Counted from the first letter of the stretch, positions 9,251 to 18,211 are shown. The stretch: 58,389 bases of DNA from Clostridium sp. (GCA_023663705.1 JAMPGY010000006.1:1-58389), one strand, 5' to 3'. A program made the numbers and translations. Notes: generated from the sequence alone by a model not told the origin.

Positions 9251-10030
9251 TTATCCCAACACCACATCAAGCACCATCATCAGGATGAAGCCGGCGGCAA
9301 AGCCGATGGTTCCGATGTTGGAGTGACTGCCTTGCGCCGACTCGGGAATAAGTTCCTCCACCACCACATAGAGCATGGCGCCGGCGGCAAAGGCCAACAG
9401 GTAGGGCAGCAGCGGAACGACATGGGTGGCCAGCATCAGGGTGCCCAATGCCCCGATAGGCTCCACCACACCGCTTAGCGTACCGATGAGGAACGAGCGA
9501 CGGCGGCTGTTGCCTTCGGCACGCAGGGGCATGGATATGATGGCTCCCTCGGGGATGTTCTGCAGGGCTATGCCCACCGAAAGGGCTATGGCTGCCGCTA
9601 CGGACAGACCGGCCTCCGGCGATACGACGCCCGCCAGCATCACACCCACGGCCATGCCTTCGGGCAGGTTGTGGAGGGTGACGGCCAGGATGAGCATGGA
9701 AGTGCGCGAGAGTCGGGTGCGCGGTCCCTCGGGTGCATTGGAATCGAGGTGCAGGTGAGGAACGATGCGATCCATCAGCAACAGGAAGGCAAAGCCCGCC
9801 GCCAGCCCGATGGCAGCAGGTATCACGGCCCACTTTTCGTCGGCCGCTTTCATGTCTATGGCCGGGATGAGTAGTGACCACACCGAAGCCGCCACCATCA
9901 CGCCTGATGCAAAACCCAGCATGGCTTTTTGTGTGGTGGCGTGTAATTTCTCTTTGAGCGCAAACACACAGGCTGCGCCCAATGTAGTGCCCAACAAGGG
10001 CAACAGGAGTCCGATGATGAGTCCGTTCAT
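9251..10030 (-). CDS. ZIP family divalent metal transporter
   Basis: A 259-aa integral membrane protein of the ZIP/ZupT family, importing zinc or other divalent cations across the inner membrane. About eight hydrophobic segments are visible. The metal-site helices carry HNLPEGMAVGV and QNIPEGAIISMPL, the diagnostic paired H/E motifs. A longer reading frame begins with a TTG at 10054, but the ATG at 10030 (MNGLIIGLLLP) is preferred because a -7 box at 10052-10059 overlaps the longer start. It is divergent from the small membrane protein at 10123. No histidine-rich loop typical of zinc-selective eukaryotic ZIPs is seen. Metal specificity is unknown. Confidence 0.9.
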   Translation of the reverse strand: MNGLIIGLLLPLLGTTLGAACVFALKEKLHATTQKAMLGFASGVMVAASVWSLLIPAIDMKAADEKWAVIPAAIGLAAGFAFLLLMDRIVPHLHLDSNAPEGPRTRLSRTSMLILAVTLHNLPEGMAVGVMLAGVVSPEAGLSVAAAIALSVGIALQNIPEGAIISMPLRAEGNSRRRSFLIGTLSGVVEPIGALGTLMLATHVVPLLPYLLAFAAGAMLYVVVEELIPESAQGSHSNIGTIGFAAGFILMMVLDVVLG

Positions 10031-10051
10031 AGGGATATGGAGTTTGTGGAA

Positions 10052-10059
10052 CAAAGATA
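10052..10059 (-). promoter_or_regulatory. -7 promoter box for ZIP transporter (TATCTTTG)
   Basis: A minus-strand TATCTTTG sits 21 bp before the chosen ATG at 10030. It is one half of a divergent promoter pair with 10093-10100. Confidence 0.5.
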
Positions 10060-10092
10060 CGGATATTATTCTTTATTTTTGTTCAAATGGAA

Positions 10093-10100
10093 TATCTTTG
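10093..10100 (+). promoter_or_regulatory. -7 promoter box for the 10123 gene (TATCTTTG)
   Basis: A plus-strand TATCTTTG matches TAnnTTTG and lies 22 bp before the ATG at 10123. The upstream segment is AT-rich. Confidence 0.55.
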
Positions 10101-10122
10101 CAAGTGAAAACAAACATCCCGT

Positions 10123-10701
10123 ATGACAAATAAGATGCTTAATGCCGTGCGCCTGCTGATGTTGTTTGCAGGCATATTCCTTTATGTACTTTCTTACGTT
10201 ATATACGGACGCACGTTGGTGGAACCCGCCATTCCCCTGCTGGTTACGGTGGGGGTGGTGGCGCTCACGTGGCCGTTGCTGTGTGGGCGCTGGCAGTGGC
10301 TGACGCAGACGGAGGACGCCACAGTGGACATGCTGTGCCATCTGTTTGTGACCGGGGCTGTGGCCTGCGGTGCTTTTCTGCCCCTCAACGATGTCTGTAT
10401 CGACGAAACCTCGGTGCGCATCGTTGCCGTGGAGGTGGAAGATAAGCATGTGGAGGAACGTCGGAACACGCGGCGCATAGGCCGACGCCGCTATTTGGAC
10501 GCCGGAGTGACCCGCGAATATTATATCCGTGTCCGGTGGGAGGGTGGAGAGAAGGAATTGCGTGTCTCGCTTACCGACTACAACCGTCTGCGTCATGGAG
10601 GTGAGGCACAGTTGGAATTGAAGGACGGATGTTGGGGGCTGCCGGTGGTGACGGGTGTCGGGTCAGCGGACAGGCTGCGCGGGGGATACAAGAGTGAATA
10701 A
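10123..10701 (+). CDS. Small membrane protein of unknown function
   Basis: A 192-aa protein not recognised as a named family. The first 90 residues contain about three hydrophobic segments (roughly 8-27, 33-50 and 68-86), so it is probably anchored in the inner membrane. The remainder is soluble and charged, with an Arg-rich patch (RRNTRRIGRRRY, about 113-124) and a beta-rich stretch (EYYIRVRWEGGEKELRVSLTDY). It has its own -7 box at 10093-10100 and is divergent from the ZIP transporter. The gap to the next gene (10702-10817) shows no clear signal. Function is unknown; shared control with the transporter is possible but unproved. Confidence 0.75.
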   Translation: MTNKMLNAVRLLMLFAGIFLYVLSYVIYGRTLVEPAIPLLVTVGVVALTWPLLCGRWQWLTQTEDATVDMLCHLFVTGAVACGAFLPLNDVCIDETSVRIVAVEVEDKHVEERRNTRRIGRRRYLDAGVTREYYIRVRWEGGEKELRVSLTDYNRLRHGGEAQLELKDGCWGLPVVTGVGSADRLRGGYKSE

Positions 10702-10817
10702 TGCTTAAAAGGCATGGGAATGTGGACGGCTGATCCGTTTATCCTTAGAGGGGTAAGGTGGAGAAAAGTCCGCCATGCAGTGATGAAACACTACACTATA
10801 ATATCTAACAAATCCGA

Positions 10818-12251
10818 ATGAATATGCAGATAAGACAACTGATTGCACGTGTGTTGCCGGCTGCCCTGTTGCCGGTGATATGTGTCATGACGCCTGTGGG
10901 CGTGCAGGCACGGGTGGAAGTGGCGCCCGTACCCAAGGCCGTGTATTACAAGTATCACAACGATGATTTCACCGTGCAGGTGCGTCCCGTGGGTGAACGG
11001 GAATGGATAGATCTCTACGAATATAAGTTGAAGGTGGACATGGACACCAACTCAGACGCCTCGATGGTGACGTTTGACTTCGACGGTAGTGTGGATGTGA
11101 GTGTGCGCAAGAACAACGGGCACTTCCGCACGGTGGACATCCGGCCGTTCGCACGCGGTATCCGTCACAAGGTGGAGGGTGACCGTGTGGTGTTCCGATT
11201 GGATCGTCCGCAGAATCTCTCGATAGAATTTGACGGCGACCGCCTCCACAATCTTCATCTCTTTGCCTGTCCGCTGCAGCGTGATGTGCCCGTAGAGGGT
11301 ACGCCCGGTGTCCGCTACTTCGGCCTCGGCGTGCACGAGCCGGACGATGCGGAGACCAAGACGTTTCGCATCTCTTCCGGATCCACTGTGTATCTGGCGC
11401 CCGGTGCCATATTGCGCGGATCGCTCAATTGCGACAGTACGGACAATGTGCGTGTGTGTGGCCGTGGCATGATCTGGGGGGCGCCAAACGGCATTTCGGC
11501 CGGATGGGCTACGCGTCTGAGGGTAGAGGATATCGTTGTGGTGAATCCCCGCTACAATACGTTCACTGCCGGTCAGGCTACAGACATAAGCGTAAGCGGT
11601 CTCAAGTCGTTCAGCCATCAGGGATGGGGCGACGGACTGGATTTTTACTGTTGCCGGGGCGTGAGGGTGGATGGAGTGTTTCTGCGCAATTCCGACGACT
11701 GTGTGGCTATCTACGGTCATCGCTGGAATTTCTATGGCGACACGGATGACATTCTCGTGAGCAATTCTGTGCTGTGGGCCGATATAGCCCATCCCATCAA
11801 CATAGGTACGCACGGTGACACCTCCACAGAGGGGGAGACGCTCTCGCGCATCCGTTTTGAGAATATTGATGTGCTGGAACACGACGAGGATGACCGCGAC
11901 TATCAGGGGGTGATGACCGTGAACGCCGGCGACCATAATCTGGTGCGTGACGTGACATTCGACAACATCCGTGTGGAGCATATCCAGGAGGGGCAGCTCT
12001 TCCATCTGCGGGTAATGGATCTGCCACGCTATTGCACGGGTCCGGGACGCGGTATTGAAAATGTCACTTTCAGCCGTATCAGTTACGACGGGCAAGGTGA
12101 GAATCCATCCGTCATCACGGGCTATGACGGTGGTCGCATGGTACGCGGCGTGACCTTCCGTCAGATCCGTATTCGTGGACGTCGAGTGCGACGGATCAAG
12201 CAGTTACCTCTGTATGTGGGGCCGCATGTGGATGAGATTAGCGTGCACTGA
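10818..12251 (+). CDS. Secreted GH28-like right-handed beta-helix glycosidase
   Basis: A 477-aa exported protein; an N-terminal signal peptide ends near VGVQA (about residue 31). After a beta-sandwich-like N-terminal region (about 35-170) comes a right-handed parallel beta-helix with many short repeats. Motifs resemble glycoside hydrolase family 28: WGDGLDF (about 271, compare NTDG), NSDDCVAIYG (about 291, compare QDDC) and a GTHGDT element (about 331, compare GHG). These suggest inverting hydrolysis of pectin-like or other polysaccharides, but the motifs are divergent and other beta-helix families are possible. It ends at a strong bidirectional terminator shared with ansA. Substrate is unknown. 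Confidence 0.75.
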   Translation: MNMQIRQLIARVLPAALLPVICVMTPVGVQARVEVAPVPKAVYYKYHNDDFTVQVRPVGEREWIDLYEYKLKVDMDTNSDASMVTFDFDGSVDVSVRKNNGHFRTVDIRPFARGIRHKVEGDRVVFRLDRPQNLSIEFDGDRLHNLHLFACPLQRDVPVEGTPGVRYFGLGVHEPDDAETKTFRISSGSTVYLAPGAILRGSLNCDSTDNVRVCGRGMIWGAPNGISAGWATRLRVEDIVVVNPRYNTFTAGQATDISVSGLKSFSHQGWGDGLDFYCCRGVRVDGVFLRNSDDCVAIYGHRWNFYGDTDDILVSNSVLWADIAHPINIGTHGDTSTEGETLSRIRFENIDVLEHDEDDRDYQGVMTVNAGDHNLVRDVTFDNIRVEHIQEGQLFHLRVMDLPRYCTGPGRGIENVTFSRISYDGQGENPSVITGYDGGRMVRGVTFRQIRIRGRRVRRIKQLPLYVGPHVDEISVH

Positions 12252-12265
12252 TTCCTTCTATTCAT

Positions 12266-12317
12266 GTCCATACGGAAAAAGCCACGGTTACATCATCGTG
12301 GCTTTTTCCGTATGGAC
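12266..12317. terminator. Bidirectional intrinsic terminator between GH28-like gene and ansA
   Basis: A perfect 21-bp inverted repeat (12266-12286 and 12297-12317) with a 10-nt loop lies between two convergent genes. The stem contains an A5 tract on one side and a T5 tract on the other, so it can end transcripts in both directions. Confidence 0.85.
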
Positions 12318-12335
12318 TTGTATGTGTTTCAAATG

Positions 12336-13391
12336 TCAGTCGGCTTCACCGATAGTGATTTCTCCGGCCAGGTTGCAGGCCATCTTTTGTCTCACTATCT
12401 CGGGTGACATGTTGTGTCCCAACAGGAACATCAACTTTGTCACTGCACATTCGGGCGTGCAGTCGTAGCCGCTTGTCACTCCGACCTGAAGCAATTGTAT
12501 ACCTGTGGTGTAGCGTTCCATCTCCACGCTACCTGTCAGGCACTGCGTGATGTTCACCACTACCACACCGCGGTCTGTAGCTTCTTTGAGGCGCTCCATG
12601 AGCCAAGGTTTCTGTGGGGCATTGCCCGAACCGAATGTCTTGAGCACAATGCCTTTGAGATGCTTCATTTGGAATATGGACGAGATAATGCTCTCCTGTA
12701 TGCCGGGAAAGAGGGTGAGGATGACCACATTGGTGTCGAATGAGTAGTGCGGCATGAGCGGCAGGTGGCGTATGGGCCGCCAGATGCGGTCGAAATTGTA
12801 ACGTATGTGTATGCCGGTGTGAGCCAGGCTGGGATAGTTGTAGGAGCGGAAGGCGTTGAAATTTTCCGATGTTATTTTTGTGGTGCGGTTTCCGCGCAGC
12901 AGTTCGTTTTCGAAGAATACGCAAACCTCGGGAACAAGAGGTGTGCCGTCCGGATGGCGTGCGGCTGCAATTTCGATGGCAGTGATGAGATTCTCTTTGC
13001 CGTCGGTGCGCGGCATGCCCACAGGAAGCTGCGATCCGGTGAGGATGACTGGCTTACTCAGGTTTTCGAGCATGAAACTCAGCGCCGAGGCTGTGTAGGC
13101 CATGGTATCGGTGCCGTGTAGGATGACAAAGCCGTCGAAGTCGTTGTAGTTGGACGCGATAATGCGCGTGAGCTGTGCCCAATCGGCCGGTGACATGTCC
13201 GATGAGTCGATAGGAGGTTCGAAGAGATGCGCTTCGATACGGTAGTGGAAACGTTTGAGTTCGGGCACATGCTTCATCAGGTGGGCGAAGTTGAATGTCT
13301 CCAATGCTCCCGTCTCGGGATTTTCTATCATGCCTATGGTGCCTCCCGTGTAGATGATGAGGATGGCCGGTCGATTGTCTTCAGTATTCAT
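12336..13391 (-). CDS. ansA: Type I (cytoplasmic) L-asparaginase
   Basis: Hydrolyses L-asparagine to aspartate and ammonia. The 351-aa product matches the usual AnsA length and lacks a signal peptide. Motifs: ILIIYTGGTIGM near the N-terminus with the nucleophilic Thr, and the second active-site block HGTDTMAYTA with the conserved Thr-Asp pair. The frame is open to 13523, but the first 44 codons are not family-like, so the ATG at 13391 (MNTEDNRPAILIIYTGG) is chosen. It lies downstream of pyrF on the same strand, 160 bp away, and ends at the terminator at 12266-12317. Confidence 0.93.
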   Translation of the reverse strand: MNTEDNRPAILIIYTGGTIGMIENPETGALETFNFAHLMKHVPELKRFHYRIEAHLFEPPIDSSDMSPADWAQLTRIIASNYNDFDGFVILHGTDTMAYTASALSFMLENLSKPVILTGSQLPVGMPRTDGKENLITAIEIAAARHPDGTPLVPEVCVFFENELLRGNRTTKITSENFNAFRSYNYPSLAHTGIHIRYNFDRIWRPIRHLPLMPHYSFDTNVVILTLFPGIQESIISSIFQMKHLKGIVLKTFGSGNAPQKPWLMERLKEATDRGVVVVNITQCLTGSVEMERYTTGIQLLQVGVTSGYDCTPECAVTKLMFLLGHNMSPEIVRQKMACNLAGEITIGEAD

Positions 13392-13551
13392 TCGGAACAG
13401 TGTAAGAGGGGTGTGACTTTGTTGGAAAAAGCGGACTTCTTCGGGTGAGTGCAGATAAAAGGCGTTCGCCCCGTGCATCCCGTTGTCCCTGCTTGTTTTG
13501 TCGGTGGCAGGAGTGCGAGGCACGGGGCGTGCATATGTTAGGTTGGCATAC

Positions 13552-14376
13552 TCAGAAGATGCGTTTCAGCTCCTCGGCCATCTGCTGTTGCACTTCGTGT
13601 GCCTTCTCGGCGGCCACTTCGGCAAATCGTTCGGTGGAGTCGGCATAGATGATGGCACGGCTGCTGTTTACGATCAGGCCACATGTCTGATTCATGCCGT
13701 AGCGGCACACCTCTTCGAGCGATCCGCCCTGGGCGCCCACGCCGGGCACAAGCAGGAAGTGGTTGGGGGCGATGCGGCGTATGTCGGTGAACATGCTGCC
13801 TTGCGTGGCTCCCACCACATACATCATGTTGTCGGCGTCGCCCCATTGCTGGCTCTGGCGCAACACCTTTTCAAAGAGGCGTTCGCCATGGGGATCCTCT
13901 GTCAGCTGAAAGTCGTGCGAACCCTTGTTGCTCGTCAGTGCCAGCAGGATCACCCATTTGCCCTCATAGCCGAGGAAGGGGGTCACACTGTCCTCGCCCA
14001 TGTAGGGCGCCACGGTGAGTGCATCGAGTTGCATCTCCTCGAAGAAGGTGCGGGCGTACATGGCCGATGTGTTGCCTATGTCTCCGCGCTTGGCATCGGC
14101 TATGATGAACTGGTCGGGATAGTTGCGGTTGATATATTCGATGGTTTTCTCGAAAGCGATCCAGCCTTTCACACCCATGCTCTCGTAGAAAGCCAGATTG
14201 GGTTTGTAGGCAATGCAGTAGGGGGCAGTGGCATCGATGATGGCCTTGTTGAAGGCAAAGATGGGGTCTTCCTCTGCAAGCAGGTGCTGCGGGATTTTTT
14301 TGATGTCGGTGTCGAGTCCCACGCACAGAAACGAGCGTTTGCGGTGGATGTTGTCGATAAGTTCTTGTCTGTTCAT
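13552..14376 (-). CDS. pyrF: Orotidine 5'-phosphate decarboxylase
   Basis: The last step of de novo UMP synthesis, decarboxylating OMP. The 274-aa product is of the longer (type 2) PyrF class; the catalytic Lys/Asp block is [13 protein letters not shown] and the N-terminal substrate loop is FLCVGLDTD. The frame remains open to 14598 but that extension runs through a palindrome and promoter, so the ATG at 14376 ([16 protein letters not shown]) is used. A -7 box at 14400-14407 sits 23 bp before it. In other Bacteroidales pyrF is often beside prfA; here prfA is about 17 kb away. Confidence 0.95.
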   Translation of the reverse strand: MNRQELIDNIHRKRSFLCVGLDTDIKKIPQHLLAEEDPIFAFNKAIIDATAPYCIAYKPNLAFYESMGVKGWIAFEKTIEYINRNYPDQFIIADAKRGDIGNTSAMYARTFFEEMQLDALTVAPYMGEDSVTPFLGYEGKWVILLALTSNKGSHDFQLTEDPHGERLFEKVLRQSQQWGDADNMMYVVGATQGSMFTDIRRIAPNHFLLVPGVGAQGGSLEEVCRYGMNQTCGLIVNSSRAIIYADSTERFAEVAAEKAHEVQQQMAEELKRIF

Positions 14377-14399
14377 ACGATTGTTACGTTTGTCTGTTG

Positions 14400-14407
14400 C
14401 AAATTTA
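14400..14407 (-). promoter_or_regulatory. -7 promoter box for pyrF (TAAATTTG)
   Basis: A minus-strand TAAATTTG fits TAnnTTTG and lies 23 bp before the pyrF ATG. This argues against the longer upstream reading frame being the true start. Confidence 0.55.
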
Positions 14408-14504
14408 CGTTTTTTTTGCGGGATTTCCCACAGATGATAGGGATTTGGACGGAAGAATGATGATTTTTTCCGTTCCTGACGGGACGGGATCGTTTCTGCC
14501 TGTC

Positions 14505-14544
14505 TATTATAAATATAGGTACGCACGTACCTATATTTATAATA
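14505..14544. repeat. 40-bp near-perfect palindrome upstream of pyrF
   Basis: Two perfect 19-bp arms (14505-14523 and 14526-14544) are separated by only 2 nt. The outer part is A/T-only and the core is GGTACG..CGTACC. There is no T-run after it on either strand, and a separate proper terminator lies 22 bp away at 14567-14603. It lies about 100 bp upstream of the pyrF promoter. An operator, a cruciform-forming site or a remnant of a small mobile element are all possible. Confidence 0.8.
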
Positions 14545-14566
14545 AAAGTTTTGGGAAGGATGAAAA

Positions 14567-14603
14567 AAAGTGTGTCGCAACGTTTTCTGTTGCGACACAC
14601 TTT
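14567..14603 (-). terminator. Intrinsic terminator of the GH27 gene
   Basis: A perfect 15-bp stem (14567-14581 and 14589-14603) with a 7-nt loop lies downstream of the GH27 stop. On the minus strand the stem is followed by a run of seven T. Confidence 0.85.
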
Positions 14604-14668
14604 CATGTCTCGGGAATGGCTGCTGCGAGCGGGGTGTGAGGCGCAGCTTCCTTTCTCTTTAGGGGTGT

Positions 14669-16498
14669 TCAGATGGCCAGCAGAAAGTACAGGCCGGGCT
14701 TCACGTTCAGTTCGGTAGCTCCAGACGTGGTGGCGTGGCGGATTCCGTCGGCGCTCCACACGGCCACGGGTTCTCCTTGGGGCAGGCGCAGACGGCCGTT
14801 GCGGCACATCACTTTGCTCACCTTACGGTTTTGTTGGCCGGTTGCCGTTGCGGTGTGCAGTCCGTTTCCCTCTTCTTCCTTCACGGGGGTTACGGTCATG
14901 CAGTCGATGTCCGGAGCCCAGGCTGAGGGGTTGGCAATGCGTATGGTGTTGTTGCCAGGGGCAAGTACAATTCTCAGCGGCTGTGAGCATCCGATGCCGG
15001 CCGTTTCGGTGGCCGAGAAGGTGAGCGTTTGCGGTTCGCCACCGTTCACCGAGAGTTCCACCTGGCGTTTCTGCCATTGCTTGCATCGCACTGTCAGCTC
15101 ATACACTCCGCCCTCGCGGCTCCACACGTCGCGCCATTCCATGTAGTTCTCGGCGTGGTTGCCCAGCCAGCCCACGCGCGCTCCGCCGGAGCAGCTGGCG
15201 TCGGCCGTGTAGACGGCATGTCCCAATGACGAGTTGATGCCCAGTTGCTGGAACCGCTCCAGCCATGCCCATTCAGCTTCGTAGACGGTGCGTTCCAATC
15301 GCTGCTCGCCTTCGAGCAGCAGGATGGCCGTGTCGTGGGCATCCACGTTCAGGGTGAGCAGTCCGTTGGTGACGGGTTCCAAATCCTGTCGGGCGAAGAC
15401 GTCGCGCACCCCTATCTTGCCGGCCAGATCCACGGCGGCCATGTCGAGCGTGTAGGTTTGCGCATTGTTCGCAGGATTATATATAGCCACGGCACGTGTG
15501 TTGCCATGCAGCGTGCGCACGTCTTTGGCATATACGGTCAGTCCGTCGGATCCGGTGGCCACGATGCGTGCCTGAAGTCCCAGTGCGTCTTGGTTGATGG
15601 CGATCAGTTCGGGGTTGCTGATGAGGTTGAGCGAGCGTTCGGGTATCTTTGTCATGTCGCATCCGATAAGCAGTGGCGAACTCATGATGCACCACATGCC
15701 GAAGTGGGTCCGCTCCTCGGCCTCCGAAAGGCCTCGTCCGATTTCGAGCATGTCCATGTCGTTGTAGTGCCCTTCGCCGGCATAGGCCGAGAGATAGTTG
15801 TTGGCCGCGATGATGCGCTTCACCGAGGCCCAGTTGGGGCCGATGTCTCCGGCTATACGCCAGGACGAACCGATGGAGTGAACCCAAGTGCCGGGGAATG
15901 CCCAGCGACATACGTTGATGCGCACGTCGTCGCGCCCCACGGCATCGATGGCTTGGCGGATGGCGGTGTAACGCTCGCGTTCATCAAGGCTCAGCTGTTC
16001 GGTGTTTTGCTTGGCGTCTCCTCCACAGAAGTCGATTTTGATGAAGTCGAACCCCATTTCGTCGAAATAGAAGCGTGCGTCCTGTTCATCGTGTTCGTAG
16101 AATCCCACGCCCACTCCGGCAGCGTCTTTGTCCCAGTAATTGCCGCAGGTGTTGTGTCCGGCGTCAGAGTAGATGCCTGCCTTGAAGCCAAGCGAGTGGA
16201 TGTAGTCGGCCACAGGTTTCAGACCGTTGGGGAATCGGGTGGGGTGGATGAGCAACTGTCCGTCCGCATTTCGTCCGCCAAAGAATCCGTCATCGATATT
16301 AATATAGGTATATCCGGCCTCGCGCAGTCCGGTGGCGGCCATGGCATCGGCCTGACGGCAGATGATGTCGGCGGAGATGTTTACGCGGTAGGTGTTCCAC
16401 GAGCTCCATCCCATGGTGGGTGGTTCGTAGGCATGGAGAGTGGCGGGCAGCAACAGGGCGGCAGCCAGTGTCGTTTTGCACAGATTGATGTTCTTCAT
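14669..16498 (-). CDS. Secreted GH27 alpha-galactosidase with C-terminal carbohydrate-binding-like domain
   Basis: A retaining alpha-galactosidase-type enzyme of 609 aa that would release terminal alpha-galactose from plant oligosaccharides. The signal peptide ends near LLPATLHA. The catalytic barrel begins with PPTMGWSSWNTY and carries nucleophile block FIKIDFCGGD (about 153) and acid/base block WRIAGDIG (about 218). A beta-sandwich domain follows the barrel, then a CBM6/35-like domain (about 400-540, with VYEAEWAWLERF and YMEWRDV). The last 40 residues end in a beta motif, LNVKPGLYFLLAI, resembling C-terminal sorting tails. The open frame starts with a TTG at 16507, but the ATG at 16498 gives a better signal peptide. 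Its own terminator follows at 14567-14603. Confidence 0.92.
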   Translation of the reverse strand: MKNINLCKTTLAAALLLPATLHAYEPPTMGWSSWNTYRVNISADIICRQADAMAATGLREAGYTYINIDDGFFGGRNADGQLLIHPTRFPNGLKPVADYIHSLGFKAGIYSDAGHNTCGNYWDKDAAGVGVGFYEHDEQDARFYFDEMGFDFIKIDFCGGDAKQNTEQLSLDERERYTAIRQAIDAVGRDDVRINVCRWAFPGTWVHSIGSSWRIAGDIGPNWASVKRIIAANNYLSAYAGEGHYNDMDMLEIGRGLSEAEERTHFGMWCIMSSPLLIGCDMTKIPERSLNLISNPELIAINQDALGLQARIVATGSDGLTVYAKDVRTLHGNTRAVAIYNPANNAQTYTLDMAAVDLAGKIGVRDVFARQDLEPVTNGLLTLNVDAHDTAILLLEGEQRLERTVYEAEWAWLERFQQLGINSSLGHAVYTADASCSGGARVGWLGNHAENYMEWRDVWSREGGVYELTVRCKQWQKRQVELSVNGGEPQTLTFSATETAGIGCSQPLRIVLAPGNNTIRIANPSAWAPDIDCMTVTPVKEEEGNGLHTATATGQQNRKVSKVMCRNGRLRLPQGEPVAVWSADGIRHATTSGATELNVKPGLYFLLAI

Positions 16499-16591
16499 GT
16501 CTTTCAATTAATGGTTTTAAAGGGTATTAAGATTATTTTCGTCAAAAATACAATATAATATTGAGATAAGCTCCGGATGCATCGGGAAAAA

Positions 16592-17125
16592 TCACTCATT
16601 GGGGCGTATTTGTAGCAATAGTCCCTCGCAGGCATCCTCAAGAATATCGATCACATTCTCGAATCCGCTGTCACCTCCATAGTAGGGATCGGGCACGTGA
16701 TCCACCGCCTTCTGCCGGCAGAAGGCGGCCATGGGCACCACCTTGCGTTCCTCTTCCACGCCCGGTGCCATGGCTCGCAGGCGGTCTATGTTGCTGTCGT
16801 CCATGCCCACGATGAGATCGAAGCGGAAGAAATCGTCGTAGGTCACGGGGCGTGAGCGGTGGGTGAGCCGATAGCCTCTCCGTGCGGCGTGGGCACGCAT
16901 GCGGTGATCGGGCAATTCGCCCTCGTGGAAGTTGATGAGTCCGGCCGAGTCAAGCTGGATCTCGCGGGCCAGCGCGGCATTCCACACCTGTTGTCGCATC
17001 ACCTCTTCGGCTGTGCACGAGCGACAGATGTTGCCCAGGCAGACAAAGAGTATGTTCACGGTGTCACGTTCCTTCAGCGAGGCTACCTGTTCGGCCGATT
17101 CGGGGGTGAGGTTGTAGTGTTGCAT
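16592..17125 (-). CDS. Low-molecular-weight protein-tyrosine phosphatase
   Basis: A 177-aa cytoplasmic phosphatase. The P-loop signature C-X5-R is visible as CLGNICRS (Cys29 to Arg35), and the general-acid loop is DPYYGG near residue 147. These are the defining LMW-PTP features. The N-terminus is about 20 residues longer than typical; a GTG within DTVNILFVCLG (near residue 23) is an alternative start. No tyrosine-kinase or capsule genes flank it, so a polysaccharide role is not supported here. It sits between yaaA and the GH27 gene on the same strand with no clear own -7 box. Confidence 0.92.
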   Translation of the reverse strand: MQHYNLTPESAEQVASLKERDTVNILFVCLGNICRSCTAEEVMRQQVWNAALAREIQLDSAGLINFHEGELPDHRMRAHAARRGYRLTHRSRPVTYDDFFRFDLIVGMDDSNIDRLRAMAPGVEEERKVVPMAAFCRQKAVDHVPDPYYGGDSGFENVIDILEDACEGLLLQIRPNE

Positions 17126-17186
17126 AGGATTCTTTTTATTGTTAAGACAGTTCAGGGGGATAAGATATTTTTTTCCTGTGGAGTGC

Positions 17187-17939
17187 TCACGGTCTCACAA
17201 AGTGAGGAAAAGCAACTTCGCCCAGGTCGGGGCGATAGGCGAATCCCTCGTGAGAGAAAGCCTGCAGGTCGGTCACGGACGTGAGACGGTGTTTGATGAT
17301 GAAACGTGTCAGGGCGCCCCGGCAGGCTTTGGCCCAGACGGCCTGCATTCTGAGCCGCCCTCCTGTGGCGACATAGAACAGGGGTTGCACGACCTGTACC
17401 TCTGCCTTGACTTTCGGCCAGTCGAAAAGTTGCTCATACTCGGCTGTGGAGAGATGAACAAGCACGCCATCGTCGGCCTGCACACTGCGGATGAGTACAT
17501 CGGTGAGCCGTTCCCGCCAGAAACGGTTCAGGGGAAGGCCGTCTGTGGCCTCAAGCCGTGCGCTGTGCTCCATGCGATAGGGGACAATGCCGTCCAGCGG
17601 GCGGAGCAGACCGTAGAGAAAACAGGTGATCCACATGTGTCGTTGGGCAAATTCGAGATCGGACGCTGTGAGCGTATCGGCTTTCAGGTGTTTGTAGGCC
17701 TGTCCGTTGTAGGACAGCAGGGCGGGGCGCTTCGGGGCATCGAAGAAGGCGCGGTAGCGCAGTCCGTTCTCGGCGGCCAGTGCTGGGCTGCAGTTCAGCA
17801 ACCGGGCGAGTTGGCCGGTGTCCATGGAAGCCAGTTCCAGCGCCATCCGGTTGGCTTCGGCTTGAAACAGAGGGGTGCTCTCGGGCGACATGCCTGTGGC
17901 GGCATGCATGATTTTTGCGTTGGCCAGTAGTATTTGCAT
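17187..17939 (-). CDS. yaaA: YaaA family peroxide-stress protein
   Basis: A 250-aa YaaA/DUF328 protein. In E. coli YaaA lowers free iron during peroxide stress and has a DNA-binding-type fold. Family-typical blocks are seen: the N-terminal MQILLANAKIM, the middle LSYNGQAYKHL, and FLYGLLRPLDGIVPYRMEHS. The frame continues upstream to 18098 but those 53 codons are not family-like; the ATG at 17939 is preceded by a -7 box at 17963-17970. It is divergent from the HU-like cluster across a 580-bp region. Confidence 0.9.
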   Translation of the reverse strand: MQILLANAKIMHAATGMSPESTPLFQAEANRMALELASMDTGQLARLLNCSPALAAENGLRYRAFFDAPKRPALLSYNGQAYKHLKADTLTASDLEFAQRHMWITCFLYGLLRPLDGIVPYRMEHSARLEATDGLPLNRFWRERLTDVLIRSVQADDGVLVHLSTAEYEQLFDWPKVKAEVQVVQPLFYVATGGRLRMQAVWAKACRGALTRFIIKHRLTSVTDLQAFSHEGFAYRPDLGEVAFPHFVRP

Positions 17940-17962
17940 GATGCGGGTATGGGATTGATGTG

Positions 17963-17970
17963 CAAATGTA
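17963..17970 (-). promoter_or_regulatory. -7 promoter box for yaaA (TACATTTG)
   Basis: A minus-strand TACATTTG fits TAnnTTTG and lies 23 bp before the yaaA ATG, supporting that start. Confidence 0.5.
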
Positions 17971-18138
17971 GGGATAAAACAGGAGATATGCCGTATGGCG
18001 GAGGCTGTATTTTGCGGGGATTGGGTGAAAAAAAACTCGTTTTGGATGCGGATGCGGACGGTCGTGACGTATCGGCTCTTTGGCGTGCTGTGCTGCAAAT
18101 ATCCGGTCTGCCATACGGCGTTTCCCCGCGAATTATGT

Positions 18139-18146
18139 TATCTTTG
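18139..18146 (+). promoter_or_regulatory. -7 promoter box reading towards the HU-like gene (TATCTTTG)
   Basis: A plus-strand TATCTTTG fits TAnnTTTG. The next gene on this strand starts at 18521, so a transcript from here would have a leader of about 370 nt containing the hairpin at 18212-18245 and the five 22-bp repeats. No clear TTTG -33 element is seen at consensus spacing. Confidence 0.4.
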
Positions 18147-18211
18147 TCCGTGGGGAGCGTGGTGGGTCCCGCAGGTGTGTCCGAAGCAGCGGAAACTGTG
18201 ATGCACACGGT

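Noticed and set aside
11052-12095. Long antisense reading frame of 347 codons opposite the GH28-like gene
   Set aside because: It is a composition shadow of a high-GC gene: no family-like motifs, and the plus-strand product has signal peptide and beta-helix motifs.
13467-13529. Ten-bp inverted repeat after pyrF as a terminator
   Set aside because: The loop is over 40 nt and no convincing T-run follows on the minus strand.
13483-14460. Plus-strand frame of 325 codons opposite pyrF
   Set aside because: pyrF motifs on the minus strand are unambiguous and this frame has no recognisable domain or promoter.
16592-17125. LMW-PTP as part of a capsule-export operon
   Set aside because: No tyrosine kinase, Wza-like or glycosyltransferase genes flank it.
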